A DNA stretch of 64,000 nt from Oscillospiraceae bacterium (GCA_015065615.1 SVPY01000001.1:62001-126000), one strand, 5' to 3'. Positions 53,835 through 62,184 are shown, counted from the stretch's first letter. Numbers and translations are program-made. The notes: generated by a model from the sequence alone, not told the origin.

Positions 53835-54401
53835 ATGAGAATTGAATATAAAAACATTATCTTTCGGGATATGATTGAATCGGACATTGAGGACTATGTA
53901 CGTTGGTTTACCACCGAAACCGAGTGGTCTAATACTGATGCTCCGTGGGAGCCTATCGAATCGGACGAGGAAACCGAGCGCACATCTTGGCGTGAATACT
54001 ATGAGTCTGTGAAAAAGCTTCCCGATACGGAACTGCGCTGGAAGTTTGAAATTGAATGGAACGGCAGACACATTGGCTGGGTAAGCTCCTACCCCATTGA
54101 CGAGAATTACGAATGGACTAATGAGATCAAGGACGGTCAGACCGTTTATCGTGCCATTGGCATTGATATTTGCGAACCCGACTTGTGGGGTAATGGCATC
54201 GGCACAAATGCTCTCCGTGCCTTTATGAACTATTACTTTGAGAACGGCGTGGACGAGCTTTACACACAAACTTGGTCGGGCAACGGACCTATGCTCCGCT
54301 GTGCCGAAAAGCTCGGTTTTACAGAGTGTAACCGCAACGTAGGCACACGAGAAGTTGACGGACAGAAATATGATGGGTTGACATTTAGATTAACAAAATA
54401 A
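53835..54401 (+). CDS. GNAT family acetyltransferase (AAC(6')-like)
   Basis: A 188-residue GNAT protein. The acetyl-CoA loop reads IDICEPDLWGNGIGTNALRAF, which corresponds to the usual R/Q-x-x-G-x-G/A. EIEWNGRHIGWVSSYPID is the beta-strand pair that precedes it, and GNGPMLRCAEKLGFTECNR the C-terminal signature. The pattern W-G-N-G-I-G resembles aminoglycoside 6'-N-acetyltransferase-like proteins, but the substrate is not known. A hairpin follows at 54411-54428. Confidence 0.85.
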   Translation: MRIEYKNIIFRDMIESDIEDYVRWFTTETEWSNTDAPWEPIESDEETERTSWREYYESVKKLPDTELRWKFEIEWNGRHIGWVSSYPIDENYEWTNEIKDGQTVYRAIGIDICEPDLWGNGIGTNALRAFMNYYFENGVDELYTQTWSGNGPMLRCAEKLGFTECNRNVGTREVDGQKYDGLTFRLTK

Positions 54402-54410
54402 CTTGGTATC

Positions 54411-54430
54411 AACACTTACATAAGTGTTTT
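54411..54430 (+). terminator. Hairpin after the first GNAT gene
   Basis: AACACTT (54411-54417) pairs with AAGTGTT (54422-54428), ending in a short run of Ts. It may reduce transcription into the leader that follows. Confidence 0.5.
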
Positions 54431-54464
54431 GAATACAAATACGAAACAGAAAGGGTGGTTTTTT

Positions 54465-54503
54465 ATGAAAATGAGTCGTGTATGGAGGGTTCACGCTTCC
54501 TAA
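54465..54503 (+). CDS. 12-codon leader peptide upstream of the double GNAT gene
   Basis: ATG at 54465 has AAAGGGTGG six bases upstream and encodes MKMSRVWRVHAS before a TAA at 54501. The end of the reading frame overlaps a perfect 8-bp hairpin (GGAGGGTT, 54484-54491, with AACCCTCC, 54502-54509). The right arm contains CCCTCC, which could also pair with the GGAGG site of the next gene (54522-54526). This is the layout of translation attenuation at inducible resistance genes. Function is inferred. Confidence 0.55.
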   Translation: MKMSRVWRVHAS

Positions 54504-54509
54504 CCCTCC
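54484..54509 (+). promoter_or_regulatory. Attenuator-like hairpin overlapping the leader peptide
   Basis: A perfect 8-bp stem with a ten-base loop begins inside the leader reading frame. Ribosome position on the leader would decide whether it forms. No strong T tract follows, so control of translation is more likely than termination. Confidence 0.55.
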
Positions 54510-54533
54510 GAATAAAATTTTGGAGGAAACAAA

Positions 54534-55463
54534 ATGGAAAACAAAATTACCATCCGTGAAGCAGTCAAGGAAAATGACACCAGACTCTTTTGGGAGCAGC
54601 TTCACACCTATTACAAGCGGGATATGTTTCCCGACCCGAACGCAGAGGAAAGAGATTACTTCCTCGGTGATGAATACCGAAACACAATGCAGGAGATCCG
54701 TAATAGACCGCAAGATAGGTGCTACTATCTGTTCTTTCAGCGAAATGGACAAGACATAGGCTTTGCTTTGCCGGTGATCTACACCTCCGAGGATGGCAAA
54801 TGCTTCATTATGGAGTTCTGCGTATATCCGGAATACCGTGGAAACGGTACGGGCAGAGAATGTGCCAAAATTCTGTTGAATTGGGCAGTAGAAAACGGCG
54901 CGCTCTATGCGGAGCTAAATTATGGCGGTAATGATCGCCGTCTCCGTTTTTGGAAAAGTGTCGGCTTTGTAGAAAACGGGGTTGACGAATGGGGCGAGCC
55001 CTTGATGATCTTGCCGCCCAAAGGCGAAGTACCTTTTACCGTGGAACGATTGACCGAATCAACAGATTGGCAGCTTTTGAAACTCATCAACGGATTCAAA
55101 AAAGACATCGGTGAAGAATCGTTCACGGAGGAAATGCAGAAACAGCTTCAGCAAGCTATCAAGAACGGCAAGATTACTTTCTTTGTTGCAAAGCGTGGCT
55201 ACCGTGCTGTCGGTATGTGCAGCGTTGCAAAATGCTATTCCACCTTCTCTTGCTCGGATACGGGAGTATATGAGGATTTTTACATCGAACCGATTTTCCG
55301 TGGCAAAGGTATTGCTCGTAAATTAGCGCAGGTTGCACAGGCTTGGTGCAAAGAAAATAGTATATCGAGTTTAACGGTATGCTGTGCTCCGTGTGATGAA
55401 AAGATGTATCAAGCTCTTGGCTTTGACACCCACTTGGGTACAACTTTCGCACACATTGAATAA
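54534..55463 (+). CDS. Tandem-domain GNAT acetyltransferase
   Basis: A 309-residue protein with two GNAT domains. The first (about 1-155) has the acetyl-CoA segment CVYPEYRGNGTGRECAKILL and the motif RRLRFWKSVGFVENG. The second (about 165-309) has FYIEPIFRGKGIARKLAQVA and KMYQALGFDTH. Both keep the R-G-x-G loop. GGAGG lies seven bases before the ATG. Some aminoglycoside and mycothiol-synthase-like enzymes have this double layout. Its leader peptide and attenuator suggest that its synthesis is inducible. Confidence 0.85.
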   Translation: MENKITIREAVKENDTRLFWEQLHTYYKRDMFPDPNAEERDYFLGDEYRNTMQEIRNRPQDRCYYLFFQRNGQDIGFALPVIYTSEDGKCFIMEFCVYPEYRGNGTGRECAKILLNWAVENGALYAELNYGGNDRRLRFWKSVGFVENGVDEWGEPLMILPPKGEVPFTVERLTESTDWQLLKLINGFKKDIGEESFTEEMQKQLQQAIKNGKITFFVAKRGYRAVGMCSVAKCYSTFSCSDTGVYEDFYIEPIFRGKGIARKLAQVAQAWCKENSISSLTVCCAPCDEKMYQALGFDTHLGTTFAHIE

Positions 55464-55476
55464 CTAACAAAAGGAC

Positions 55477-55500
55477 GGCGATTCGTTTCGCCGAGTCGCC
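55477..55500 (+). terminator. GC-rich hairpin after the tandem GNAT gene
   Basis: GGCGATTCG (55477-55485) pairs with CGAGTCGCC (55492-55500) with one wobble. There is no T tract, so it may only protect the upstream mRNA end. Confidence 0.5.
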
Positions 55501-55534
55501 GCCTGCTTCTAAAACCGAAAACAGGGATAATAAC

Positions 55535-55972
55535 ATGAACATTACATACAGACAAATGCAAAAAGAGGATATTGAAAAAGTTACGCCTCTTTTCATCGAA
55601 TATTGGAACGGAACAGGCGACGAATGGACTGCTGAACTTGTATACAGCAGAGTTTGGCAGGTGCTTGGCTCTCCTGACTCTTACTGTATGATTGCCGAAG
55701 ATGGCGAAAATGTCATTGGATTTGCAATGGGCAGATTTGAAACCTTTTACGATCTTACAGCTTATAATCTTGTAGAGATCATTGTTGCATCCGAATACCA
55801 AAAAAGCGGTATCGGTACAAAGATGATGGCAGAACTTGAAAGCAGAGTAAAGGAAATGGGTGCTGCTATGGTTCAGCTCGTTTCCGCCAATGACGAAATG
55901 CACGAACATTTCTACGGTAAGCTCGGATACGGCGATGCTACCAATTTGAAATTGAAGTCGAAGTTTTTATAA
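55535..55972 (+). CDS. GNAT family acetyltransferase
   Basis: A single-domain 145-residue GNAT. NLVEIIVASEYQKSGIGTKMMAELE includes the acetyl-CoA loop QKSGIGT, and the end (HEHFYGKLGYGDATNLKLKSK) is the usual C-terminal motif with Tyr. The substrate is unknown. A truncated cysteine-rich fragment follows in another frame before the MBL-fold gene. Confidence 0.87.
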   Translation: MNITYRQMQKEDIEKVTPLFIEYWNGTGDEWTAELVYSRVWQVLGSPDSYCMIAEDGENVIGFAMGRFETFYDLTAYNLVEIIVASEYQKSGIGTKMMAELESRVKEMGAAMVQLVSANDEMHEHFYGKLGYGDATNLKLKSKFL

Positions 55973-55974
55973 GG

Positions 55975-56100
55975 TGCAATATAGAAGAAAGACTACTTGG
56001 CAAATGCGGCTTTTACTGCGGTGCTTGCCCTACATACATAAAAGGCGGTTGCCGCGGCTTACATGGAAGAAAAAAAGCGAGAGGAACGGATAATTTATGA
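55975..56100 (+). pseudogene. Remnant of a DUF3795-type cysteine-rich protein
   Basis: Read from 55975, this stretch gives a frame with CGFYCGACPTYIKGGCRG, the start signature of DUF3795 zinc proteins, and runs only to a TGA at 56098. It has no start codon in frame, no ribosome site and no C-terminal part. It is best seen as what is left after a deletion that brought the MBL-fold gene next to the GNAT gene. Confidence 0.6.
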
Positions 56101-56864
56101 CTGACAGAGCTTGGTTTACAACGGATAAGGTCAACGAATCAACGTTTATCATAAGTGAATACCGCCATCCCGAGGAAACACATTGTTATTTGCTGTGCGG
56201 CTCTGAAAAGGCGTTGTTGATAGACACCGGTTTGGGAATTTCCAACATATATGATGAAGCGATTAAACTGACAGATAAGCCGATTGTGGCGGTAGCCACC
56301 CACGCACATTGGGATCATATCGGCAATCATAAATATTTTACTGAGTTCTATGCTCACGAGGATGAACAGAATTGGCTTTGCGGTGAATTTCCTTTGCCAA
56401 AAGCCTTGATTCAAAAAATGCTTGTTGGTGGTTGTGATTTGCCGAGCGGTTATGATTCGGAAGAATATGAGCTGTTCCAAGGCGTACCCGACAGATTACT
56501 TAACGATGGTGACATAATCAAACTCGGAGATAGAAGCATAGCAGTTATACATACACCGGGACACTCGCCGGGGCATATGTGTTTTTGGGATGAAGCCAAT
56601 AGTTTCATGTTTACCGGTGATTTGATATACAAGGGAGTCTTGTATTCAAACTATCCTTCCACAGACCCGCAAGCCTATTTAGATTCTGTCAAGAAAGTAT
56701 CTGCTTATAAACCTGCAAGACTTTTCCCCGGGCATCATTCGCTTGATATTTCCGCAGAGCTTATCGAGCGAATTAAAAATGCTTTGCAAAAACTTGACGA
56801 TGATAATTTGCTTTGCCACGGAAGTGGCAGATTTGACTATGAGGATTGGTCAATTCTTTTATAA
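56097..56864 (+). CDS. MBL-fold metallohydrolase
   Basis: A 255-residue metallo-beta-lactamase-fold protein. Zinc motifs are THAHWDHIGNH (HxHxDH), a later HTPGHSPGHMCFW His, FTGDLIYKG with the bridging Asp, and a final PGHHSL. This is the glyoxalase II-like set; the fold covers hydrolases of lactones, thioesters and lactams, so the substrate cannot be told. The ATG at 56097 overlaps the stop of the degraded fragment. The NUDIX gene follows after nine bases. Confidence 0.87.
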   Translation: MTDRAWFTTDKVNESTFIISEYRHPEETHCYLLCGSEKALLIDTGLGISNIYDEAIKLTDKPIVAVATHAHWDHIGNHKYFTEFYAHEDEQNWLCGEFPLPKALIQKMLVGGCDLPSGYDSEEYELFQGVPDRLLNDGDIIKLGDRSIAVIHTPGHSPGHMCFWDEANSFMFTGDLIYKGVLYSNYPSTDPQAYLDSVKKVSAYKPARLFPGHHSLDISAELIERIKNALQKLDDDNLLCHGSGRFDYEDWSILL

Positions 56865-56873
56865 GGAGAAAAA

Positions 56874-57359
56874 ATGAGCGATATACTTTTCAAAACCGAC
56901 GATTATATCTTTTCGTACCGTGTCGGCGGTGTGCTTATTCATAACGGAAAGGTGCTTATGCAAAATGCAGAGGGCGACGATGGTTATGCCTTTATCGGCG
57001 GTCACGTTACCTTTGGAGAAACGACCGATGAAACCCTTGTGCGAGAGTTCAAGGAAGAAATCGGCGCAGACATCAAGATTGAAAGACTCATTATGGTGAA
57101 TGAGAATTTCTTCCCTTGGGGCAATCGTCCTTGTCAGCAGATCAATTTGTATTATCTGATTTCCTTGAAGGATGAAACGCAAATTCCTCTTGACAGAGAT
57201 TTCAAGGCGCTTGACAATTTGGGCAACGAGCGAATAGAACTCAATATGTGCTGGATACCCCTTGAAGATATACCTAACAAGAGTATATATCCTCCTCAAG
57301 CGAAGGAATACATTATAAATCTCCCCGATGAGATCGTTTACTTTGTTTATAAGGAGTAA
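56874..57359 (+). CDS. NUDIX hydrolase
   Basis: A 161-residue NUDIX protein with the Nudix box GGHVTFGETTDETLVREFKE followed by EIGADI, so the Glu residues that bind Mg2+ are intact. It has the layout of hydrolases that act on nucleoside diphosphate derivatives. AAGGAG precedes the ATG. The APH-like gene starts three bases after the stop, making tight coupling of these accessory genes likely. Confidence 0.9.
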   Translation: MSDILFKTDDYIFSYRVGGVLIHNGKVLMQNAEGDDGYAFIGGHVTFGETTDETLVREFKEEIGADIKIERLIMVNENFFPWGNRPCQQINLYYLISLKDETQIPLDRDFKALDNLGNERIELNMCWIPLEDIPNKSIYPPQAKEYIINLPDEIVYFVYKE

Positions 57360-57362
57360 TTT

Positions 57363-58364
57363 ATGCTTGAAATAACAGAAGTACAAGAAATTATGTCCCA
57401 CTTCGGACAATCCGTACAAAACATCACAAAACTTTATGATTCATCGCACGGCGATAGCGATAAACGTTTAAATTATATTCTTGATGATAAATATGTCTTG
57501 AAAATCAATTCGAAAGTTACAATGTGGGAAACGAGATTACAGGAAATACGTAGACTCATTTTCCGTTATCGTTCTATTGGTATATATTGCCCCGATTTAA
57601 TTCCTACACTTAAGGGTACCCTCTCTTATAATTTGAAAAAAGATGGAAAAGAATATACTTGCTTCGTTGAAGAATATGCAATCTATCCCCTGATTGGATG
57701 TAAAATGGAATATGACCGTAATGAGGTCATAGAACATCTCGGTTCATTAGCATCAAAATACACCAATGTGGAATTATCAGAAATAAAGTCAATGTGGAGC
57801 ATTATTGACCTTGCACCGCTTGATGTTGATATTGACGAAAAGCAAGAAAATACCAACACTCTTACAGAAACACTACGAAAAAAAGGTTATGAAGATTTAG
57901 CCGTTCAGGTTGATTGTTTCAACACTATGCTACGTGAAAAAATCATGGTAGTGTTTTCTGACCTGCCTCGTTGTGTATATCAAGGAGATTTAAACTGTTC
58001 AAACGAACTACATAAAGACGGGCATTTTGTAGGCCTTATTGATTTTAATATGTCAGGAACAGATGTAAACATAAACGTGTTTTTAAATGAAACAAATTGG
58101 TTTCCTGAAGATGAAGATTTTGACTCGATGTCTATAGAAGAAATTCTTAAAAATCAAGATACGAAACAAAGCGATAGACTTGCAGTTATTTTACGTCACT
58201 ATACTTTGAGTGACATTGAAAAATATGCTCTTCCTTATTATAAGCGCATAATTGATATGTTCAAATATCCCAATGTTTGTTCAATGGTAGACTGGCTAAA
58301 CGATAGCACCCGTAAAGAAAAATGCGTAGCTTTAATAAAAGCTTTGGTTGAAAGGTCTTTGTGA
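57363..58364 (+). CDS. APH-like phosphotransferase
   Basis: A 333-residue protein of the aminoglycoside phosphotransferase/choline kinase fold. The ATP lysine is likely in KYVLKINSK. The catalytic loop reads YQGDLNCSNELH, corresponding to HGDLxxxN with Gln in place of the first His, and IDFNMSG corresponds to the metal-binding DF/DxD. Substrates in this fold range from antibiotics to sugars and lipids. It is three bases from the NUDIX gene and three from the P-loop kinase gene. Confidence 0.8.
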   Translation: MLEITEVQEIMSHFGQSVQNITKLYDSSHGDSDKRLNYILDDKYVLKINSKVTMWETRLQEIRRLIFRYRSIGIYCPDLIPTLKGTLSYNLKKDGKEYTCFVEEYAIYPLIGCKMEYDRNEVIEHLGSLASKYTNVELSEIKSMWSIIDLAPLDVDIDEKQENTNTLTETLRKKGYEDLAVQVDCFNTMLREKIMVVFSDLPRCVYQGDLNCSNELHKDGHFVGLIDFNMSGTDVNINVFLNETNWFPEDEDFDSMSIEEILKNQDTKQSDRLAVILRHYTLSDIEKYALPYYKRIIDMFKYPNVCSMVDWLNDSTRKEKCVALIKALVERSL

Positions 58365-58367
58365 AAA

Positions 58368-58847
58368 ATGGCAAAAGTATTTTTAATCTGCGGAAAAATC
58401 TGTTCGGGAAAAAGCACCTACGGTGAAAAATTAAGAAAAGAGCGCAATGCAGTGCTTCTTTCCATTGATGAAATAACTTTAAGTCTTTTCGGTCAGCACT
58501 GCGGAGAAAAACATGATGACTACGTGGAAAGAACTGAAAATTATCTTTTCGAAAAATCCCTTGAAATTCTGGAAATTGGCGTAAACGTTGTTCTTGATTG
58601 GGGATTCTGGACTAAAGAGGAAAGAAAATACGCGAAAACTTTTTATGAAAGCCGCAATATAGAATGTGAATTTCATTATATTGACATAAGCGACGAAGTC
58701 TGGAGCCTGCGCCTTGCAAAAAGGAATGTCGAGGTTTTAAAAAATGAAGTTTCTGCTTATTACGTTGACGAAAATCTTGCCAGAAAATTCAATGACATTT
58801 TTGAAGCGCCCAAAAAGGACGAAATAGACCTTTGGATAACATCATAA
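58368..58847 (+). CDS. P-loop kinase-like ATPase (AAA_33 type)
   Basis: A 159-residue P-loop protein: Walker A CGKICSGKSTYGEKL (about residues 8-22), LSIDEITLSLFG, and VVLDWGFWTKEERK with the Walker B-like Asp. RLAKRN is a lid-type arginine segment. The set resembles small-molecule kinases such as shikimate or gluconate kinases and zeta toxins. It is different from, but layout-wise related to, the kinase at 22349-22864. It ends the plus-strand accessory run. Confidence 0.8.
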   Translation: MAKVFLICGKICSGKSTYGEKLRKERNAVLLSIDEITLSLFGQHCGEKHDDYVERTENYLFEKSLEILEIGVNVVLDWGFWTKEERKYAKTFYESRNIECEFHYIDISDEVWSLRLAKRNVEVLKNEVSAYYVDENLARKFNDIFEAPKKDEIDLWITS

Positions 58848-58864
58848 AACCCAATACAAACGAA

Positions 58865-58897
58865 AAAGGAGTGAACCGCAATTCACTCCTTTATTTT
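58865..58897. terminator. Bidirectional terminator
   Basis: AAAGGAGTGAA (58865-58875) and TTCACTCCTTT (58882-58892) make an 11-bp stem. A and T runs flank both sides, so it ends both the accessory operon and the RiPP-like operon. Confidence 0.9.
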
Positions 58898-59156
58898 ATA
58901 TAATTTCCATTTTTTCAAGTTTGGCAAGAAATTCGCTTATATCTTTTTGTGCTGTTTCTTTTTCAACTTCGTATTCATTTAAAACGGCGTTTAAAATGTC
59001 TGTTTCGCTCTCTGCCTCGGGGAGTAAATCCCAGATAAAGGAAGCAAGTTCATTTAAAACGAACAGACCGTTGGAATCATACACGGCACTGCCAACGGGA
59101 ACCAATATAGTATCCCCTGCTATCTCGCGTTTAATAAGTTCTTTTTTAATAATCAT
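58896..59156 (-). CDS. PqqD-like peptide-binding protein
   Basis: An 86-residue PqqD-fold protein. VPVGSAVYDSNGLFVLNELASFIWDLL carries the family pattern (given here as VLNELASFIWDLLPE), and VEKETAQKDISEFLAKLE the C-terminal helix. PqqD domains (RREs) hold the leader of a precursor peptide for a modifying enzyme. It begins one base after the radical SAM gene, so the two proteins should be made together and probably bind the 83-residue peptide encoded at 62201-62452. Confidence 0.88.
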   Translation of the reverse strand: MIIKKELIKREIAGDTILVPVGSAVYDSNGLFVLNELASFIWDLLPEAESETDILNAVLNEYEVEKETAQKDISEFLAKLEKMEII

Positions 59157-59157
59157 T

Positions 59158-60285
59158 TTACTTTTCCCCTTCCGTTTCTCTGTAAATTTTCTCCGTCAGC
59201 TTTACCTGCGCTTTTGTTTTTTCGCAAATATATTCGGGTACGCCGCTGAATGAACCTGTTTCTGTAAAACATACGGCAGCGCATACGCCGCACACTTCTT
59301 TATATTCGCAGTTAAGGCATTTATTGGGTGTATGGATTTTACTTGTTTCTGTTCTTATATATTCCCAGGCCTTTTCAAAGCCTGTTTCCGTTACGTTTAC
59401 GCAAGGAGTGGTCATCATACCGCAGGGTAGCATTTTGCCGTCCCAGGTAAGCCAAAAACTGCTGGAACCTGCCCTGCATCTTACGCCTTCGTCGGCTTCT
59501 ATAGGACAATCATCTTTAAATTCATCAATAAGCTTACTCATATTTTCGGCTCTAATAGCGAATTCTTCATCGGTGAATCTTATTTTATCCCATTTAACGG
59601 AGCACATAGCCGCATCTTCCGCGCTGAGCCTGTTGCCGCAACCGTAGGTCTCGCCGTTTATTCTGACGGGAGGGTACATATATGAGGATGCTTTTACGTT
59701 AACATCCAGCTCAACCGCGTCCCTGTAAATCTCTTCCAGATCATCCTTGTTATAGGGCGTTATGGAAAGATTAAGGCTTACTTCTACTCCTGCTTTTCTG
59801 AGGGCGCGGATATTATTTTTAACTTCCTCATAAGCAGGGATTCCGCACATATTTTTATACGTCTCGTTGCTTCCGCCGTAAAGAGAAATATTGAACCTGA
59901 AAGGAGGAGCTTTTAAAAATCTTTCAAGAATCTCGCCTTTAAGCAAAGAGCCGTTGGAATTTATGGAAATAAGCAGACCCATTTGGCGCATAGCATCGTA
60001 GATTTCAAAAAAATCCTTGCGCACCATAGGTTCGCCGCCTGTTAAGAGCACGAAAATCATACCCTTATCCTTGGCTTTTTTCGCAATATTTATCCACTCT
60101 GCGGCGGTAAGCTCACGTTTGCCGCTTAACTCTATCTCCTTTTGCGTCTGGTGAACGTAACACATCGGGCAGTTAAAATTACACCTTGAAGTGAGCTCAA
60201 AATTACCAGCAATAGGTAAGCCGAGCCTTCTGCCTTTCTGGTGCAGATAAGTGGAAATATATGGCTCTGTGTTCTTCTTTTGCAT
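59158..60285 (-). CDS. Radical SAM/SPASM peptide-modifying enzyme
   Basis: A 375-residue radical SAM enzyme. The cluster cysteines are C35, C39 and C42 (RCNFNCPMCYVHQ), and GGEPMVRKDF is the SAM-binding GGE motif. The C-terminal SPASM region has C323, C326, C332, C335, C339 and C354 (CLNCEYKEVCGVCAAVC), which would bind auxiliary [4Fe-4S] clusters; CRAGSSSFWLTWDGKMLPCG lies before it. With PqqD next to it, a role in peptide modification such as thioether or carbon-carbon cross-linking is likely. The reaction cannot be told from sequence. Confidence 0.92.
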   Translation of the reverse strand: MQKKNTEPYISTYLHQKGRRLGLPIAGNFELTSRCNFNCPMCYVHQTQKEIELSGKRELTAAEWINIAKKAKDKGMIFVLLTGGEPMVRKDFFEIYDAMRQMGLLISINSNGSLLKGEILERFLKAPPFRFNISLYGGSNETYKNMCGIPAYEEVKNNIRALRKAGVEVSLNLSITPYNKDDLEEIYRDAVELDVNVKASSYMYPPVRINGETYGCGNRLSAEDAAMCSVKWDKIRFTDEEFAIRAENMSKLIDEFKDDCPIEADEGVRCRAGSSSFWLTWDGKMLPCGMMTTPCVNVTETGFEKAWEYIRTETSKIHTPNKCLNCEYKEVCGVCAAVCFTETGSFSGVPEYICEKTKAQVKLTEKIYRETEGEK

Positions 60286-60302
60286 AAATTCACCTGCTTT
60301 CT

Positions 60303-61160
60303 TTACTTATTTTCGATTTCTTTTAAAAGCGCAAGCACCGCTGATTCATCGGGCGTGCAGGATAAAAGATATACAGGAACATCACGTACAAGCTTAGAAG
60401 CTACGTCAGAAACACTTGCCATATCCGCTTTATCCCATGTGTTTACGCTTACGCCTTCCCAGATTTTCCTGAAAGCTTCCAGTCCTTTAAGTCTTTTTAT
60501 TGTAGTTTCTTTTGCCTGCTGAAGATACACCACAGCCGCAATTTCCAGAGTTCTTTTTTTACAATACTGACTGCTGCCTGCAAAAGGAATTCCCTCTGCA
60601 AATATTTTATCATTCATTACTTTTATTGCGCATCGGTCACCGTTAATTATTTCGGCATTTTTGTACTTATGCCACAAATCTGCCTGCGTGGATTTTCCGG
60701 TACCCGAGGGCGCTGTGAAAAGTATTGCCTTATTATTATACTCGATAAAGGAAGTATGAAAAATAAAACCGCTGTTTTGAGCAACAAGATGCTCCATCAT
60801 AAGGCAGTTGAGCACTGTATGCACACCTATTTTATCCTTAAATTGATTTTCAATAAGCTCGATATTGTGCTTTTTACCGATATGCTCAGCCTTAATATAT
60901 GCATTTTCCCATGAATTCTGTACAGAACCGATGTATCTTATCTGAGCGTTATTTTCTCTATATACTCTGAATGAAGGCTGCGAAGTAATCAAATCACCTT
61001 TTGGTACATCAAATTTTTCGACCGTTTTAAAAGTGAACTCATGAGTATCCGCGCAAAAATCCACCGAAAATTCGCTTAGGCTTCTTTCATCTTCGTACAT
61101 TTTATCGTCGGGAATATCGATACAAATACCGATACCCGCAATTTCATAATATTTTTTCAT
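60303..61160 (-). CDS. HPr-kinase-like protein of a peptide cluster
   Basis: A 285-residue protein with the HprK-type P-loop (A150-T158, FTAPSGTGKSTQADLW), followed by EIINGDRCAIKV and GIPFAGSSQYC. It lacks the N-terminal domain and signature of true HprK. Such proteins occur with PqqD and nucleotidyltransferase-like genes in lasso-peptide and related clusters, where some phosphorylate a peptide Ser. It lies one base after the membrane-protein gene and 17 bases before the radical SAM gene. Phosphorylation of the 83-residue peptide is a testable guess. Confidence 0.85.
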   Translation of the reverse strand: MKKYYEIAGIGICIDIPDDKMYEDERSLSEFSVDFCADTHEFTFKTVEKFDVPKGDLITSQPSFRVYRENNAQIRYIGSVQNSWENAYIKAEHIGKKHNIELIENQFKDKIGVHTVLNCLMMEHLVAQNSGFIFHTSFIEYNNKAILFTAPSGTGKSTQADLWHKYKNAEIINGDRCAIKVMNDKIFAEGIPFAGSSQYCKKRTLEIAAVVYLQQAKETTIKRLKGLEAFRKIWEGVSVNTWDKADMASVSDVASKLVRDVPVYLLSCTPDESAVLALLKEIENK

Positions 61161-61161
61161 T

Positions 61162-62007
61162 TTAACCGATTGTAGCGAACACTACCGTGCTTCCGCTTGA
61201 AGAAAAATGATCGGAAATAATCTGCTTGATTTCGCCGCTCTTGATGCCCCCTGTAATACGCACACGGTAGGTAATACCGCCGTAGAACATATCGGCAGCG
61301 CTGTTTTTATAGTAGATAACCACGTCGCCCTCGATATCGGTATCGGAAATATTCGTGACGTTCATAGCGCCTTTTAAAGGCTGAATTTTAATTTTATCCT
61401 CGCAGAGAGTGGGAGCTGTGTTGAATAAAGCCACGTTGCTTGCCTCTGCGGTAAAATTTTCACCGAATTCGCTGAATTCCTTGCGGTTCTTTTCCAATAC
61501 AACCACGGACTCACCGGGCATAAGAGTAGAAAGCGCAAACACACCCTCGGTATTGCCGCTTTTTACGGTAATTTCGGCGTACTGGATACTATCCTCGCCC
61601 GTATTTTTAACGATAATCATGGCGATACCGCTGACAACCTCGTCGGAGCCATCCTCCATATATATGCCCGTGTAGCTGCCGAGCTTTTCAACGGAGAGGC
61701 CGTTTTTAAGGGTTACGGCAGTATCGGTTTCTTCGGGCACGCTTATTTCGGCGTTCTCCGCAACGTCCTCTTTTTCGGAATTTATAATTTCACTTTCGGA
61801 CTCAGAAGGGCTGCTTACAGAAACAGAACCGGATTCAAAATTATCGAATAAGCCCTTAATTTCGCCGCCAAAGAAATAAATTACAGCAAATATCGCTGCT
61901 GCAAGAAGAATAATAAGACCTATAATAAGCGGGAGCTTAGAGGATTTTTTCGCTTTTTTGCGGCCGCCTGAGTGCCTGGGTGCATAATGTCTGCCATTTT
62001 TACTCAT
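61162..62007 (-). CDS. Membrane-anchored protein of the RiPP-like operon
   Basis: A 281-residue protein of unknown function. A basic start (RKKAKKSS) is followed by a helix (about 26-47), a Ser/Glu-rich linker (about 55-85) and two beta-rich outer domains, the second ending in IKSGEIKQIISDHFSSSGSTVVF. The first (VSGIAMIIVKNTGEDSIQYAEI) looks like an FxLYD-type fold. The ATG at 62007 is preferred over a GTG at 62016. It heads the operon with HprK-like, radical SAM and PqqD genes, and could hold or display the peptide outside; this is inference. Confidence 0.75.
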   Translation of the reverse strand: MSKNGRHYAPRHSGGRKKAKKSSKLPLIIGLIILLAAAIFAVIYFFGGEIKGLFDNFESGSVSVSSPSESESEIINSEKEDVAENAEISVPEETDTAVTLKNGLSVEKLGSYTGIYMEDGSDEVVSGIAMIIVKNTGEDSIQYAEITVKSGNTEGVFALSTLMPGESVVVLEKNRKEFSEFGENFTAEASNVALFNTAPTLCEDKIKIQPLKGAMNVTNISDTDIEGDVVIYYKNSAADMFYGGITYRVRITGGIKSGEIKQIISDHFSSSGSTVVFATIG

Positions 62008-62074
62008 ATAATTCACTTTTTTGTAAACTTCTTAATTTACAAATTCCCTTTCATTTTAAGACTAAATTTACTCT

Positions 62075-62103
62075 ATTATAGAATATCAAAAACTACTGTA
62101 AAA
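62075..62103 (-). promoter_or_regulatory. Possible promoter of the maturation operon
   Basis: On the minus strand TATAAT (62080-62075) lies 17 bases after a weak TTTTAC (62103-62098). It would allow transcription of the modification genes apart from the precursor gene. Confidence 0.45.
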
Positions 62104-62149
62104 ATCAATAATCAAGGCGTAAAAAGTATTATTTTAATTGATTTACGGC

Positions 62150-62184
62150 GCAAAAAAGAAGGCTACACTTTAAGTGCAGCCTTC
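62150..62184 (-). terminator. Strong terminator after the precursor peptide gene
   Basis: On the minus strand GAAGGCT, CACTT pairs with AAGTG and AGCCTTC (62158-62184, one mismatch inside), followed by TTTTTTG. This separates the peptide gene from the modification genes. Confidence 0.9.

Noticed and set aside
54719-54931. Overlapping second frame inside the tandem GNAT gene
   Set aside because: It has no ribosome site and no recognisable domain, while the main frame has two intact GNAT domains.
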